This document shows positions 1 to 9,140 of a DNA stretch of 64,000 bases, piece after piece. The notes beneath the pieces were generated by a model, which saw only the letters and a list, made by a program, of their open reading frames with translations, searched no databases and was not told the origin of the DNA. Position numbers and translations under genes: made by a program. The stretch's first letter is position 1; the number at the start of each line of letters is the position of its first letter. Source of the DNA: JAHWJR01 sp035942035 (GTDB lineage Bacteria > Actinomycetota > Acidimicrobiia > Acidimicrobiales > CADCSY01); NCBI GenBank assembly GCA_035942035.1, contig DASZDK010000023.1, positions 1 to 64,000 of the forward strand. Direction: 5' to 3'.

Positions 1-661
1 CCTCGGGCCTGGGTAGAATCTCAACGTCGGCGCTGGCTCCGGGAACTACGAACCCCGGGACCGGCCAGTGGTGGCGGTGGAACCATCGGCGCAGATGCTG
101 CGGCATCGGACGAGCGAGAGAGCGCCCGCAGTCCGGAGCACCGCCGAGTCGTTGCCGTTCGCCGACAAGACGTTCGACACGTCGATGGCCGTGCTCACCA
201 TCCATCACTGGACCGATCCGGCCGCGGGACTTCGAGAAATGGCCCGCGTGTCCGACCGACAGGTTGTCTTCTTCTTCGAGCAACACGTGACGCACAGCTT
301 CTGGGCGCTCGACTATTTCCCATCCGCGCTCTCGCTGCCCACGGAGACGGCCCCGCCGGGAGAGCAGTTCCTTCGAGATTACCTCGACGTCATCGAAGTC
401 ACGCCAGTGCTCGTACCCCGGGACTGCGTCGATGGCTTCGGTGTGGCCTTCTGGGCGCGCCCCGAAGCCTACCTGGACCCCGCCGTCCAAGCCGGGACCT
501 CATGGCTTGCGATGCTGTCCAAGCAGGACCGGCAGGATGGGACCGCTCGGCTCCGTGCCGCCCTCGAATCCGGTGACTGGGATCGTCAGCATGGCCGGCT
601 GCGGGAGCAAGACGTGTTCGACGGCGGCTACCGAATCGCAGTGGCGACGACTGCCACCTGA
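1..661 (+). CDS. SAM-dependent methyltransferase, 5' partial, probable frameshift
   Basis: This looks like a class I (methyltransferase type 11) enzyme. From base 20 the frame reads LNVGAGSGNYEP, the SAM-binding glycine loop, then VVAVEPSAQM (motif with the acidic ribose ligand) and LPFADKTFD. A stop codon (TAG, 14-16) interrupts this frame just before the loop. In the next frame bases 3-20 read SGLGRI, which would join naturally to the loop if one base were restored near 20. The gene therefore starts outside the window and is probably frameshifted, or the assembly lacks a base. An internal GTG at 68 would remove the glycine loop. Substrate unknown. Confidence 0.6.
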
Positions 662-868
662 CTCACCGGGTCGGGCCGGTGACCGGCGGCCTGCCCGTGT
701 CCACGATCGCCGGGTAAAGGCCGGCCGATGTGCCGATCGCAAAGGTCCTGTCACGGCGGAGCAGGGAGACCGTCGCCGGCGCCTGAGCACGCCGATCAAC
801 CGTTCGCGCTGGCCGACGAGCCGGCGAGCCGGCATTGGGCGTTCCTGGCGGCGTCGACGGTCGCGGCA

Positions 869-1441
869 TCAGCCCGAACGCGCAGAGGATGCACTCGCCC
901 AAGTCGTGCGGTCTGTTGACCAGATCAAGCCGGTTCCGCTGTGGCCTGGGGTGAGACGCTCACGCTCTTCCTCGCCGTCAAGGCGATAGCCGAGCTTCGC
1001 CGCCACGGCAGCGCTGGCCGTGTTCGCCTTGTCCATGTGGATTTCGACGACGTCGATGCCGGGCAGGTAGTTGAACGCAGCACTGGTCAGGACACGGGTC
1101 GCTTCGGTGGCGTACCCGCGGCGGTGCCGATCACTTCGAACCCAGTAGCCGAGTTCCGCGGTGCCCGGTGTCGGTAGGCGGACCCCGGCGGCCCCGACCA
1201 GGGCGTCCGTGGCTCGCTCGAAGAGGAAGTAGTCGAAGGTTTCGCCGCGCTCGAATCTGTCAGAGCTCGCTCGGATCGCCGCTCGTTCAGCATTGGCTGA
1301 TGGCATTACTTGAGCCAAAGGCATCCACCGTCGAAGTTCCCCGAGACTGGAAGCGACCGCAGGGAGGAGCCGGTCCAGGTGCGATTCGCGCCAGCGGCGC
1401 AGCTCGAGGCGCTCACCGGGAAGCGCGGGAGGCAAAGGCAT
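869..1441 (-). CDS. GNAT family N-acetyltransferase (RimJ/RimL-like)
   Basis: This 190-aa protein belongs to the GNAT acetyltransferases that use acetyl-CoA. Family hallmarks are the opening LPGERLELRRW, the core strand TAELGYWVRSD followed by the acetyl-CoA loop RHRRGYATEA, and the C-terminal NTASAAVAAKLGYRL, typical of the RimJ/RimL branch. The open frame runs on upstream into the DUF3291 gene because of that gene's frameshift, so the 410-aa reading frame is a chimera. I chose the ATG at 1441 because homology begins there and a GAGGAAG sequence lies about 11 bases upstream. The acceptor could be a protein N terminus or a small amine. Confidence 0.75.
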   Translation of the reverse strand: MPLPPALPGERLELRRWRESHLDRLLPAVASSLGELRRWMPLAQVMPSANAERAAIRASSDRFERGETFDYFLFERATDALVGAAGVRLPTPGTAELGYWVRSDRHRRGYATEATRVLTSAAFNYLPGIDVVEIHMDKANTASAAVAAKLGYRLDGEEERERLTPGHSGTGLIWSTDRTTWASASSARSG

Positions 1442-1548
1442 GCCTGTGCAGTCTTCCTCGCCTGCGGCGCCCACGGCGAGAAATTCCTTCAGCGGCACCA
1501 CCCGTCTCTCGCTGAGGCCGTCGGGCAGTTGCCGTGCTGCAAGTCCGG

Positions 1549-2062
1549 CTACGCAGGGCAGTGCCAATGCGGGCGCTTCCGGTCGCTTGGCGACCGGGGC
1601 TGGTCGGGCGGTGGGAAGGCGCGGCGGAAATCGAAGGCCAAGGGGGTCGGACCTGTCTGGCGAAGGTGTCGAATACGGTGTTCTGCCTCCTTGGTGGTTG
1701 GCCGGTGCCCCTCGGGTACCCACCACAGAGCGGAGGTCGCCTCCTCGACGCGGTGGAACCACTGTCGGCGCCGCCGCAGTACTTGGCGGTGCAAGTCCCC
1801 GTACACCCAGGTGGGCGAGCGCGTCGACCGACTCCCAGAGGCTCAGGTTCACGATCACCCCGGCGCTCCCTGCTGCGTCCCACTCGAAGGCCCGCACCGC
1901 CGTGGCGTTGCCATCCTCGGTTTGAAGGCGCCACACGAAGCCCACAGCCTCATCGGCCGACGCGTTGACGGGGTCAAGGGCGGCGACGAAGTCGGCGAGC
2001 TCCTCGGAGTCAAGGGCGGCCCGCAGCCGCGCGATGTTGACCTGGGCCAGGTGGTAGGGCAC
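1549..2062 (-). pseudogene. DUF3291 domain protein broken by a one-base insertion
   Basis: The 5' part (from about 2062) reads YHLAQVNIARLRA and VNLSLWESVDALAHL, and the 3' part in another frame reads YGDLHRQVLRRRRQWF, ALWWVPEGHRPT and GPTPLAFDFRRAFPPP. Together these make one complete DUF3291 protein, a small family related to antibiotic-biosynthesis monooxygenases. The frames part near 1808, where the coding strand reads CTGGGTGTAC; removing one G restores CTGGTGTAC and the frame. The start is uncertain: GTG at 2062 fits the family, and a TTG at 2101 is also in frame. It may be a true pseudogene or an assembly error. Confidence 0.75.
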
Positions 2063-2217
2063 GCCAAACGGTAACGCGTGGGCTCTGTGGGTTTGCCGCA
2101 AGCCCAGTGATCAGGCTTCCCGCCCGCTGAGCGTCCGCGGCCGGCGATCGCGGGTTGTCGGTGCTCGCGGCTCTCCGCGTCGAAGTCAGTCAGTCGTGGC
2201 TGTGCCCCGCCGATGTC

Positions 2218-2673
2218 TCACCCGCGACCGTGGTGTCTGGCGATTCGCAGGAGCACCTCGGCCAGGACCCGCTGCTCGTCCGCGGTGATGAGACTGGTGA
2301 AGTGGTCCTCGATGCTGCGGAGGTAGTGAGGAGCGGCCCGTCTCAGCTCCCGTCTGCCGGCGGCGGTGATGCAGGCAAGGGTGGCTCGCCCGTCTCCAGG
2401 ATCTGGCGTCTTTTCGGCGAGGCCTGCGTCGACGAGCTCATCGACGATGCGGCTGACCCGGGTACGGGACAGCACGGCCCGGGCACCGAGTTCTTGCATG
2501 CGTAGCCGGCGCTCAGGGGCCCACTCGAGTTCCAACAGCACGTCGTACCACCACAGACTGATGGTTCCTTCCTCCGCCAGGTCCGCTTCGATGGCGCGCA
2601 GCGAGCCGGCATGGGCGAGCAGCAACGCTCGCCACGCAGCCAGCCTGGTGTCCTCCGCTCGGGCGCCGGCCAT
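2218..2673 (-). CDS. MarR family transcriptional regulator
   Basis: This 151-aa winged-helix repressor has the MarR arrangement: an N-terminal dimerisation helix with ISLWWYDVLLELEWAPERRLRMQEL, a recognition segment LSRTRVSRIVDELVDAGL, a wing around DPGDGRATLACITAAGR, and C-terminal dimerisation helices. It is divergent from a rhodanese gene starting 80 bases away, and a 12-bp perfect palindrome lies between the promoter boxes of the rhodanese. The likely role is self-control and control of the rhodanese in response to an unknown phenolic, sulfur or oxidant ligand. There is no cysteine in a typical OhrR sensing position, so I do not call a peroxide sensor. Confidence 0.85.
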   Translation of the reverse strand: MAGARAEDTRLAAWRALLLAHAGSLRAIEADLAEEGTISLWWYDVLLELEWAPERRLRMQELGARAVLSRTRVSRIVDELVDAGLAEKTPDPGDGRATLACITAAGRRELRRAAPHYLRSIEDHFTSLITADEQRVLAEVLLRIARHHGRG

Positions 2674-2689
2674 GCGGAAAGCGTAGCAC

Positions 2690-2719
2690 TTGCGTGCGTA
2701 CGCACACGTCTGCTATCGT
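2690..2719 (+). promoter_or_regulatory. Promoter of the rhodanese gene with palindromic operator
   Basis: A -35-like TTGCGT (2690-2695) and a -10-like TATCGT (2714-2719) are 18 bases apart. Between them lies the perfect 12-bp palindrome GTGCGTACGCAC (2694-2705), overlapping the -35 box. This is the placement expected of a MarR operator. Binding by the adjacent MarR protein is an inference. Confidence 0.6.
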
Positions 2720-2752
2720 GTGCTGATGCACATAAACTCTAAGGAGGGCAGC

Positions 2753-3094
2753 ATGTCCGTTCCCCGCATCGCACGTGAGGAGCTCGCCGCTCGGATCGAC
2801 GCCGGCGCCGATCTCACCATCGTCGAGGCACTCGGCCCCACCTACTACGCCGACGCCCATCTTCCAGGGGCCCGCAACCTGCCTCACGACCGCGTCGACG
2901 AGCTGGCGCCCAACGTACTGCCGAACAAGCACGACTTCGTGGTCGTCTACTGCGCCAACACGCCTTGTCCCAACTCTGACGTCGCGGCGCGGCGCCTTGT
3001 CGAACTCGGCTACACGAACGTCCACGAGTACGTCGAGGGGAAGGAAGACTGGGCTGAAGCCGGTCTGCCGCTCGAATCCGACGTTCCGGCGTAG
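2753..3094 (+). CDS. Rhodanese-like sulfurtransferase
   Basis: This single-domain rhodanese of 113 aa probably moves a sulfane sulfur through a cysteine persulfide in the cytoplasm. It shows the family pattern: an opening helix IAREELAARIDAG, then YADAHLPGARNLP (the H-x-PGA motif), VVVYCANTPCPNS holding the active-site cysteine loop, and LGYTNVHEYVEGKEDWAEAGLPLE at the end. The start at 2753 is set by a strong AAGGAGGG ribosome site 7 bases upstream; the longer in-frame reading lies in the promoter. It is divergent from the MarR gene, suggesting regulation by a sulfur or oxidant signal. Confidence 0.85.
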   Translation: MSVPRIAREELAARIDAGADLTIVEALGPTYYADAHLPGARNLPHDRVDELAPNVLPNKHDFVVVYCANTPCPNSDVAARRLVELGYTNVHEYVEGKEDWAEAGLPLESDVPA

Positions 3095-3302
3095 CGAACG
3101 CCTCGGACACGGGGCAGCTCGCCGGGCTCACCGCTGCGAGGTCCTGCCGATGTGAGCTTCGGTGCGCCCGACCTTACAGGGGTGAAATTGAGTTACTCGC
3201 GGCCGGGCCTGAGCTCAAGGCCGTCGACTCAGATAGGCGGCCTCTCGGCCAAGGCTGAGGCGCCCCTACGTGCCGTTACCTGGCGTGGGGCCGCTCATCA
3301 GA

Positions 3303-3806
3303 TCACCCATTCGCGAGCGGGTCCTCCAGAGAGATCCCATGCCGACCGGCCAACTCGGCGACAACCCGTTCCACCGGTATGCCACGATGATCGGCGCTGG
3401 CTCGGATGAGCGCTACTGCCGCGAAGAGCCCGTAGCGCCAGAAGTCGTCGTTGCCCCACCAGACGACCTCGTCGAGTAGATCGGGCTCCAACCCGCCAGC
3501 CATGGCGGCGCTGCATAGCACGGCGTACTGGATCTTGCGGTTGTCCTTGCCCCGGAACTCGATCTCTTCGAGGTACGTCTCACGCAGACCCTCGTACTCG
3601 ATCGGCCCGCCGCCCGCCGCGACGGTCTCCGTGAGCACCTCGGCGGCGACCTGCAGGTACACCTCGCCGGGGAAGGTGTCGTTCTTCGGGTGAAGGTCGA
3701 CCGCCGCCGCGGACAGCTCCAACCCGTCTTGGCCGGCGACGAGACCGACGAGGAGCCGACGAACCGCCTCGTGCCGGTCCTGGTCCGTCACCTTCTTGCG
3801 AGCCAC
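3303..3806 (-). CDS. Hypothetical protein, 167 aa
   Basis: I do not recognise a named domain. The protein is soluble, acidic and mostly helical, with LRETYLEEIEFRGKDNRKIQ near the middle and a tryptophan-rich segment VVWWGNDDFWRYGLFAAVAL. There is no signal peptide or membrane segment. The GTG at 3806 starts the basic opening ARKKVTDQDRHEAVRRLL; a longer frame to 3899 adds arginine-rich sequence unlike the rest. It stands alone between the rhodanese and the integrase, within the region I take to be accessory DNA. Codon use looks normal for the window, so I consider the gene real but of unknown role. Confidence 0.55.
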   Translation of the reverse strand: MARKKVTDQDRHEAVRRLLVGLVAGQDGLELSAAAVDLHPKNDTFPGEVYLQVAAEVLTETVAAGGGPIEYEGLRETYLEEIEFRGKDNRKIQYAVLCSAAMAGGLEPDLLDEVVWWGNDDFWRYGLFAAVALIRASADHRGIPVERVVAELAGRHGISLEDPLANG

Positions 3807-4101
3807 GACGACGACGGTATGCCCCAGCGCACGTCTCTGCAGCCGGTCGAGTCGCTGGCGGGTCACTGCCCGACTTCGTCCACCGGCCAGTGGGCGCACC
3901 GATCAGGCGCTTGGTACCGCGTGCTGGGCCGGGCAGGGACGGCTATCGGCGCTTGCTCGCGCCGCGAGGTGCCGTATTACGCGCTTCCCCCGAAGCACGG
4001 TCGCGACTGCCCTCCAACGCCGGTTGGCTGGGGTGGCAAGCCGACAACGACTGCCCCGAATCCCGGGAGCGAGGGTCCCAGAACGTCGCCTCCTGTCGCG
4101 C

Positions 4102-5358
4102 TCAGCTCGTGCCCTGTTGCCGCTCGAGCAGCCCGTTCCAGGCTTCGACCGCGTGCGGCAGAGCCGGCCTGACCGAGTGGCGGTAGCCCTCGGTCGTCCG
4201 AGTGTCGACGTGGCCGGCGAGGTCGGCCACCTTCACCAGGTCGTCCAGCTGGTCGGACACGAGCGACACGAAGGAGTGGCGCAGCTCGTAGGTGGTCCAG
4301 TCGTCGCCGAGGCCGGTGCTCTTGCACAGCGCCTTGAAGGCGCGCCGCAGGTTCGACATCGTCATCGGCGTCCCGTTCCTCGTCGGGAAGACGAAGCCGT
4401 CGTCGTCGTAGAGCCCGAGCATCTTCTGCTCCTCCCGATGTCGGACCAGCGCGGCCACGAGCAGCGGGTGGAGCGCCATCCGTCGGTTGCCTCGCTCGGT
4501 CTTTGGTGAGGCCTGACCCACGTACTTGTCCTCGACCTCGAGCGCGCGCTCAGCGATGGTCAGGTTCGGCTCGTCGGAGTCGATGTCGACGAAGGGCCAC
4601 CGCAGGCCGGCGAGCTCCCCCGGCCGGAGGCCGCACATCAGTCCGGTCAGCCACATCGCCGGGCGGGGGTCGGAAGGGATTCCCTTGGTGATCAGCTTCT
4701 CCGCCTGCTCGATCGAGAGGCTCTTGCGAGGCTCCGACGGACGGCGCGCCGGCAGCAGGACATCAGCAGCTGGGTTGAGCTTGATCCGCCGGGCCCGCTG
4801 CGCGTGCTGGCACGCCTGGTTGAGGTAGTTCCAGGTCCGGTCGATCGTGCTCGTGGCGTAGTCCCGGTCGGCCATGTCCTTGAACAGGGCCTCCAGCCGC
4901 TCCGTCGTCGTGCGGTCGACCCACTGGTGGCCGATCACCGGCCGCACGCTGGTCCCGAGGAGCTGGCGGGCGTTGGCGATCGTGTTGGGCGACTTCTGGC
5001 GGGCGTGGCGGGAGTTCCTCGTCGGCGCCACGTTCGGGCAGCCGGCCTCGAACCAGTCGTCGAGCACGTCGTTGAACGTGAGCTGCTTAGTGCGCCTCGG
5101 CTCGGGCGCCTGCTCCTGGGCTCGCAGCGCCAGCAGCTCGTCGAGATCGGCCTGGGCGTCGGTCTTCTCGACCCGCTCGACCTTGCGGCGAGAGCCGTCC
5201 GGGAAACGGACCCAGGCCATCCACCGCTGCTTCGACTCATTCCAGCGGACGCTGGGTTTCCCGGCCACCGTGACACCCCCGACGTAGCCAACTGGCGAAA
5301 AGGCTACGTCCAGAGTGGCTACGTCGGCAAGACCGACTTCGATCGAAGGCGGGTCCAT
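4102..5358 (-). CDS. Tyrosine recombinase (phage-type integrase)
   Basis: This 418-aa protein catalyses site-specific strand exchange. Reading order: an Arm-type N-terminal segment (KPSVRWNESKQRWMAWV, about 34-50), a SAM-like core-binding domain (about 92-195) and the catalytic domain (about 210-415). Visible catalytic residues are Arg245 in CGLRPGELAGL, Lys286 in ASPKTERGNRR, Arg360 in YELRHSF, His383 in AGHVDTRTT and nucleophile Tyr392. The usual first histidine of the HxxR box is Tyr357 here, a tolerated change. The gene starts 21 bases from the 3' end of tRNA-Ala and is read in the same direction, the classic layout of an integrated island using the tRNA 3' end as attachment site. Confidence 0.93.
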   Translation of the reverse strand: MDPPSIEVGLADVATLDVAFSPVGYVGGVTVAGKPSVRWNESKQRWMAWVRFPDGSRRKVERVEKTDAQADLDELLALRAQEQAPEPRRTKQLTFNDVLDDWFEAGCPNVAPTRNSRHARQKSPNTIANARQLLGTSVRPVIGHQWVDRTTTERLEALFKDMADRDYATSTIDRTWNYLNQACQHAQRARRIKLNPAADVLLPARRPSEPRKSLSIEQAEKLITKGIPSDPRPAMWLTGLMCGLRPGELAGLRWPFVDIDSDEPNLTIAERALEVEDKYVGQASPKTERGNRRMALHPLLVAALVRHREEQKMLGLYDDDGFVFPTRNGTPMTMSNLRRAFKALCKSTGLGDDWTTYELRHSFVSLVSDQLDDLVKVADLAGHVDTRTTEGYRHSVRPALPHAVEAWNGLLERQQGTS

Positions 5359-5379
5359 GGCCTCTGACCAGGAGTTTCG

Positions 5380-5457
5380 TGGTGGAGACGATGGGATTCG
5401 AACCCACGACCCCCTGCTTGCAAAGCAGGTGCTCTAGCCAGGCTGAGCTACGTCCCC
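5380..5457 (-). tRNA. tRNA-Ala (anticodon TGC)
   Basis: A full cloverleaf reads on the minus strand: acceptor GGGGACG pairing CGTCTCC (one G-T pair), D arm GCTC/GAGC, anticodon arm CCTGC-TTTGCAA-GCAGG with anticodon TGC, T arm GTGGG-TTCGAAT-CCCAT, discriminator A and an encoded CCA (5380-5382). The 3' end faces the integrase gene, so it is the probable attachment site. Confidence 0.96.
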
Positions 5458-5558
5458 GGGGCTGTACCGCATTCCTTGAAGGTTCCCCTCGGGGAACGAG
5501 ATCGGTTCCATCGTAGACCTGCGGTGGTGGGAGCCCTCGGCGGGCGGCCCCCGACGGT

Positions 5559-6830
5559 TCACGCCGGCGGCCGCGTGTCCACGACGTTCGGCCGTTCGGC
5601 AGCGGGCAGGTCGTCTCGGCGTGCCTCCAGGAGCCGGCGCCGGCCGGCGACCGCCGCCGCCCGCTCGGGGGCGACCTCCGCGGCCAGGTCGTCGAGCAGG
5701 GCGGCCATCCGGCGGTGGATCTGGAGGGACCCCGCCCCCCAGTGGCGGACCTCGTCCACCGCCAGGGCCACGTAGTCGTCCCAGGCCGGCCGGGGCAACA
5801 CGACCCGGAGCCGTTGTTCCGACGTGCGGGTGACACTGCGCGGCAGGGGGCGGTGCGCCAGTCGCCGGAGGAGGTCGTGGAGGTGGTCGAGGCACTGCAC
5901 CGCTGTGGTTGGATCGTTGACCCCAGGCGAAAGCGTTCGCTCGGCGATGTCGACCAACTGGCGGAAGCCGAATGCGGGGTCCTCGTCGAGCTGGCGCTCC
6001 TTGGCGAGCGAGATGGCCCTGCGGACGGCGTCATCGTCGACACCGTCGCCGTCGCCGTGGACCTCGACCAGGGGCATGCCGGTCGCCACGAACTCGCCGA
6101 CGCGCGGCACCACGGCGAGGCACACATCCGCCCCCTCGGCGATGCGACACAGGCGATCGACGTTGACGGACGTGACGACGCCCCGGGTCGCCGCACCGAC
6201 CGTCGCAGAGGGAGCAGCAAGCGAGGGCAGGCCGACGTCGGCGGACTGGAAGTCGGCGGGATGCATTCGCTCGATGGCCGCTGCTGTCTCCTTGCTGATG
6301 CGGTCGATGATCTCGATCACACGGATCGACGTCGTGATGTTGTGGATGTACTGCATGAAGAACGCGACGGAGACGACGACCAGCGCGAACGACACACCCA
6401 CCGAGATACCGGGGACGAAGCGGTCGACGCTGCCGCCGTCACCCCGTACCGCCCGTAGCACGATGAGGGCGTACAAGAAGGTGGCGAGGAACACGCCGAG
6501 GGTCGTCTGGCTGCGCCGGTCTCGGAGAAAGGTGCGCAGAACTCGTGGCGAGAACTGACCGCTCGCCAACTGCAGGACAACGATGGTGACCGAGAACACG
6601 AGGGCAGTGAGGGTCAGCATCGACGATGCGATCGACGACAAGAGCGCCCTGGCGCTCTCCGGGCCACCGGTGAAGCCGATGGAACGGCCTTGGTCGACCA
6701 GCTCTGCGTCGAGCTCCAGGAGCGCCAGTGCGACCGCAGACGCCACCACCACGATCCCGCCGGGGATGAACCAGTAGCCGGAAACCAGACGCGACCATGC
6801 ACGCCGCAGTCGCCGCAGCAGTTCCGTCAC
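5559..6830 (-). CDS. DUF2254 family membrane protein
   Basis: This 423-aa integral membrane protein matches the DUF2254 family. It has four membrane segments in the first half (around YWFIPGGIVVVASAVALALL, MLTLTALVFSVTIVVLQLA, LGVFLATFLYALIVL, and VSFALVVVSVAFFMQYIHN), including the family-typical stretch LTLTALVFSVTIVVLQLASG followed by QFSPRVLRTFLRD. The second half is soluble, with RLCRIAEGADVCLAVVPRVGEFV and SPGVNDPTTAVQCLDHL. Function is not established for the family; a channel- or sensor-like role is speculation. It stands alone just beyond the tRNA-Ala gene, so it probably belongs to the chromosomal core. Confidence 0.85.
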   Translation of the reverse strand: MTELLRRLRRAWSRLVSGYWFIPGGIVVVASAVALALLELDAELVDQGRSIGFTGGPESARALLSSIASSMLTLTALVFSVTIVVLQLASGQFSPRVLRTFLRDRRSQTTLGVFLATFLYALIVLRAVRGDGGSVDRFVPGISVGVSFALVVVSVAFFMQYIHNITTSIRVIEIIDRISKETAAAIERMHPADFQSADVGLPSLAAPSATVGAATRGVVTSVNVDRLCRIAEGADVCLAVVPRVGEFVATGMPLVEVHGDGDGVDDDAVRRAISLAKERQLDEDPAFGFRQLVDIAERTLSPGVNDPTTAVQCLDHLHDLLRRLAHRPLPRSVTRTSEQRLRVVLPRPAWDDYVALAVDEVRHWGAGSLQIHRRMAALLDDLAAEVAPERAAAVAGRRRLLEARRDDLPAAERPNVVDTRPPA

Positions 6831-6986
6831 CGTGACGTCATCCTCACCGGGGCGCGAGATGTCGGTCGCGCCGTGGCGGTGACGTCGCCGGTCATGGCTG
6901 GACCATTACCCCCACTGTGGAGGCGGCATCTGGCGCTTCGGTGATGGCACCACCCATCCCGTCGCGCTCAGTCGACGACGGCGCCC

Positions 6987-7831
6987 TCACCCCTTGCCGT
7001 AGAGACGCGTGGTCAGGGGGGCGAAGACGACCGTCAGCCCCGCCGCCACCGCCAGCACGACGGCGACGTCACCGGCTGCGGCGTGGCCCTCCATCAGGCC
7101 TCGTGACGCCGTGGCCAGGATGGAGATGGGGTTGGCGTTCACGAACGCCTCGAGCGGCGCCGGCAGCGTGGCGGGGTCGACGAAGACGTTGGAGAGGAAG
7201 GTGAGGGGGAAGATCCCCATGAACCCCGTCATCATCACCGCGTTGGGCGAGCGCATCAGCAGTCCGACGGTGGTGAACACCCACGACAGGGCGAAGGCGA
7301 ACACCACCACCAGGGCCAGCGCCGAGAGCACCCCGCCGGCGCCGGCGCCGGGGCGGTACCCGAGGACCACCCCGAGGACGATGATCACCGTGCCGGCGAT
7401 CAGGTAGCGCACGCTGTCGCCCAGCAGTGACCCGACCAGGGGCGCCGAGCGCCAGATGGGCAGCGAGCGGAAGCGGTCGACGACGCCGGTGGTCAGGTCG
7501 GTGTTGAGGGCGATCCCCGAGTAGACGGTGGTGAACAGCACCGACATCACCAGGATGCCCGGGAGGATGTAGTCGAGGTACGCGGCGGTGGACCCGGCGA
7601 TGGCCCCACCGAAGAGGTAGGTGAACAGCACGACGAACATCACCGGCGTGATCGTCACGTCGATGAGCTGTTCGGGCACGTGCTTGACCTTGAGCATCCC
7701 CCGCCAGCCAAAGGTGAGCGCCGCCGACAGCGCCCCGGCCTGGGGCGGACGGGGCGTCGAGGAGATGGCCCGGCGCACTGCCGCCTCGTCGGCGCCGGCG
7801 AGGTGCGCCGCCTGCGGGGTGGGATTGCTGG

Positions 7832-7835
<4 letters not shown>
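6987..7835 (-). CDS. ABC-2 type transporter permease (DrrB-like)
   Basis: This 282-aa permease is the membrane half of a two-gene ABC exporter. It has six hydrophobic segments and the ABC-2 family loop [20 protein letters not shown], close to the conserved RFRSLP-x-SR pattern of daunorubicin-resistance DrrB proteins. A further signature is [20 protein letters not shown] with ANPIS after it. Its ATG overlaps the stop of the ATPase gene by four bases (ATGA), so the two are translationally coupled. Cargo is unknown; the family commonly exports lipids, glycolipids or hydrophobic drugs. Confidence 0.9.
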
Positions 7836-8827
<992 letters not shown>

Positions 8828-9140
8828 GTGGCGGCTCGCAGGGATCGTTCGCCTGGTGAGTTGCAAGTTGAGACGGCATGCGTTCCGGAAAGTCATCGCG
8901 GACGGTCAGGACGGCTACGGGCACGCATGCTCCCACCACCACGGCGTCCGTGTGGAGCGAATTTGCGATCCTGCACCACTCCACTACTTTCAGCTTGGTG
9001 TTAGGTAAGGCCGGTGCAGGGGAACAACGGCCCCCGTCTCACACGAGCGTGGTCGGCGGGACCCGCACTCCCTGTGCTCGTGGGGCACAGGCCCCACCGA
9101 CTGGCTGAACCATCCACTCTCAACGAAGGGAACACCGAAC
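8828..9140. other. Intergenic region with a leader hairpin
   Basis: This 313-base divergent region separates the ABC operon from the secreted-protein gene. A perfect 7-bp hairpin (GTGGGGC, loop ACAG, GCCCCAC; 9080-9097) lies about 45 bases before the downstream ATG. A weak -35/-10 pair can be read as TTGCGA and TACTTT around 8965-8993. I see no further gene here. Confidence 0.35.

Noticed and set aside
1130..1150. TTCGAACCCA resembling the tRNA-Ala T loop, as a possible second attachment site
   Set aside because: Only ten bases match, flanking bases differ from the tRNA 3' end, and the sequence encodes a conserved strand of the acetyltransferase.
869..2101. A single 410-aa protein spanning DUF3291 and acetyltransferase
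   Set aside because: The middle section has no homology and the DUF3291 half continues in another frame, so the long frame results from a frameshift.
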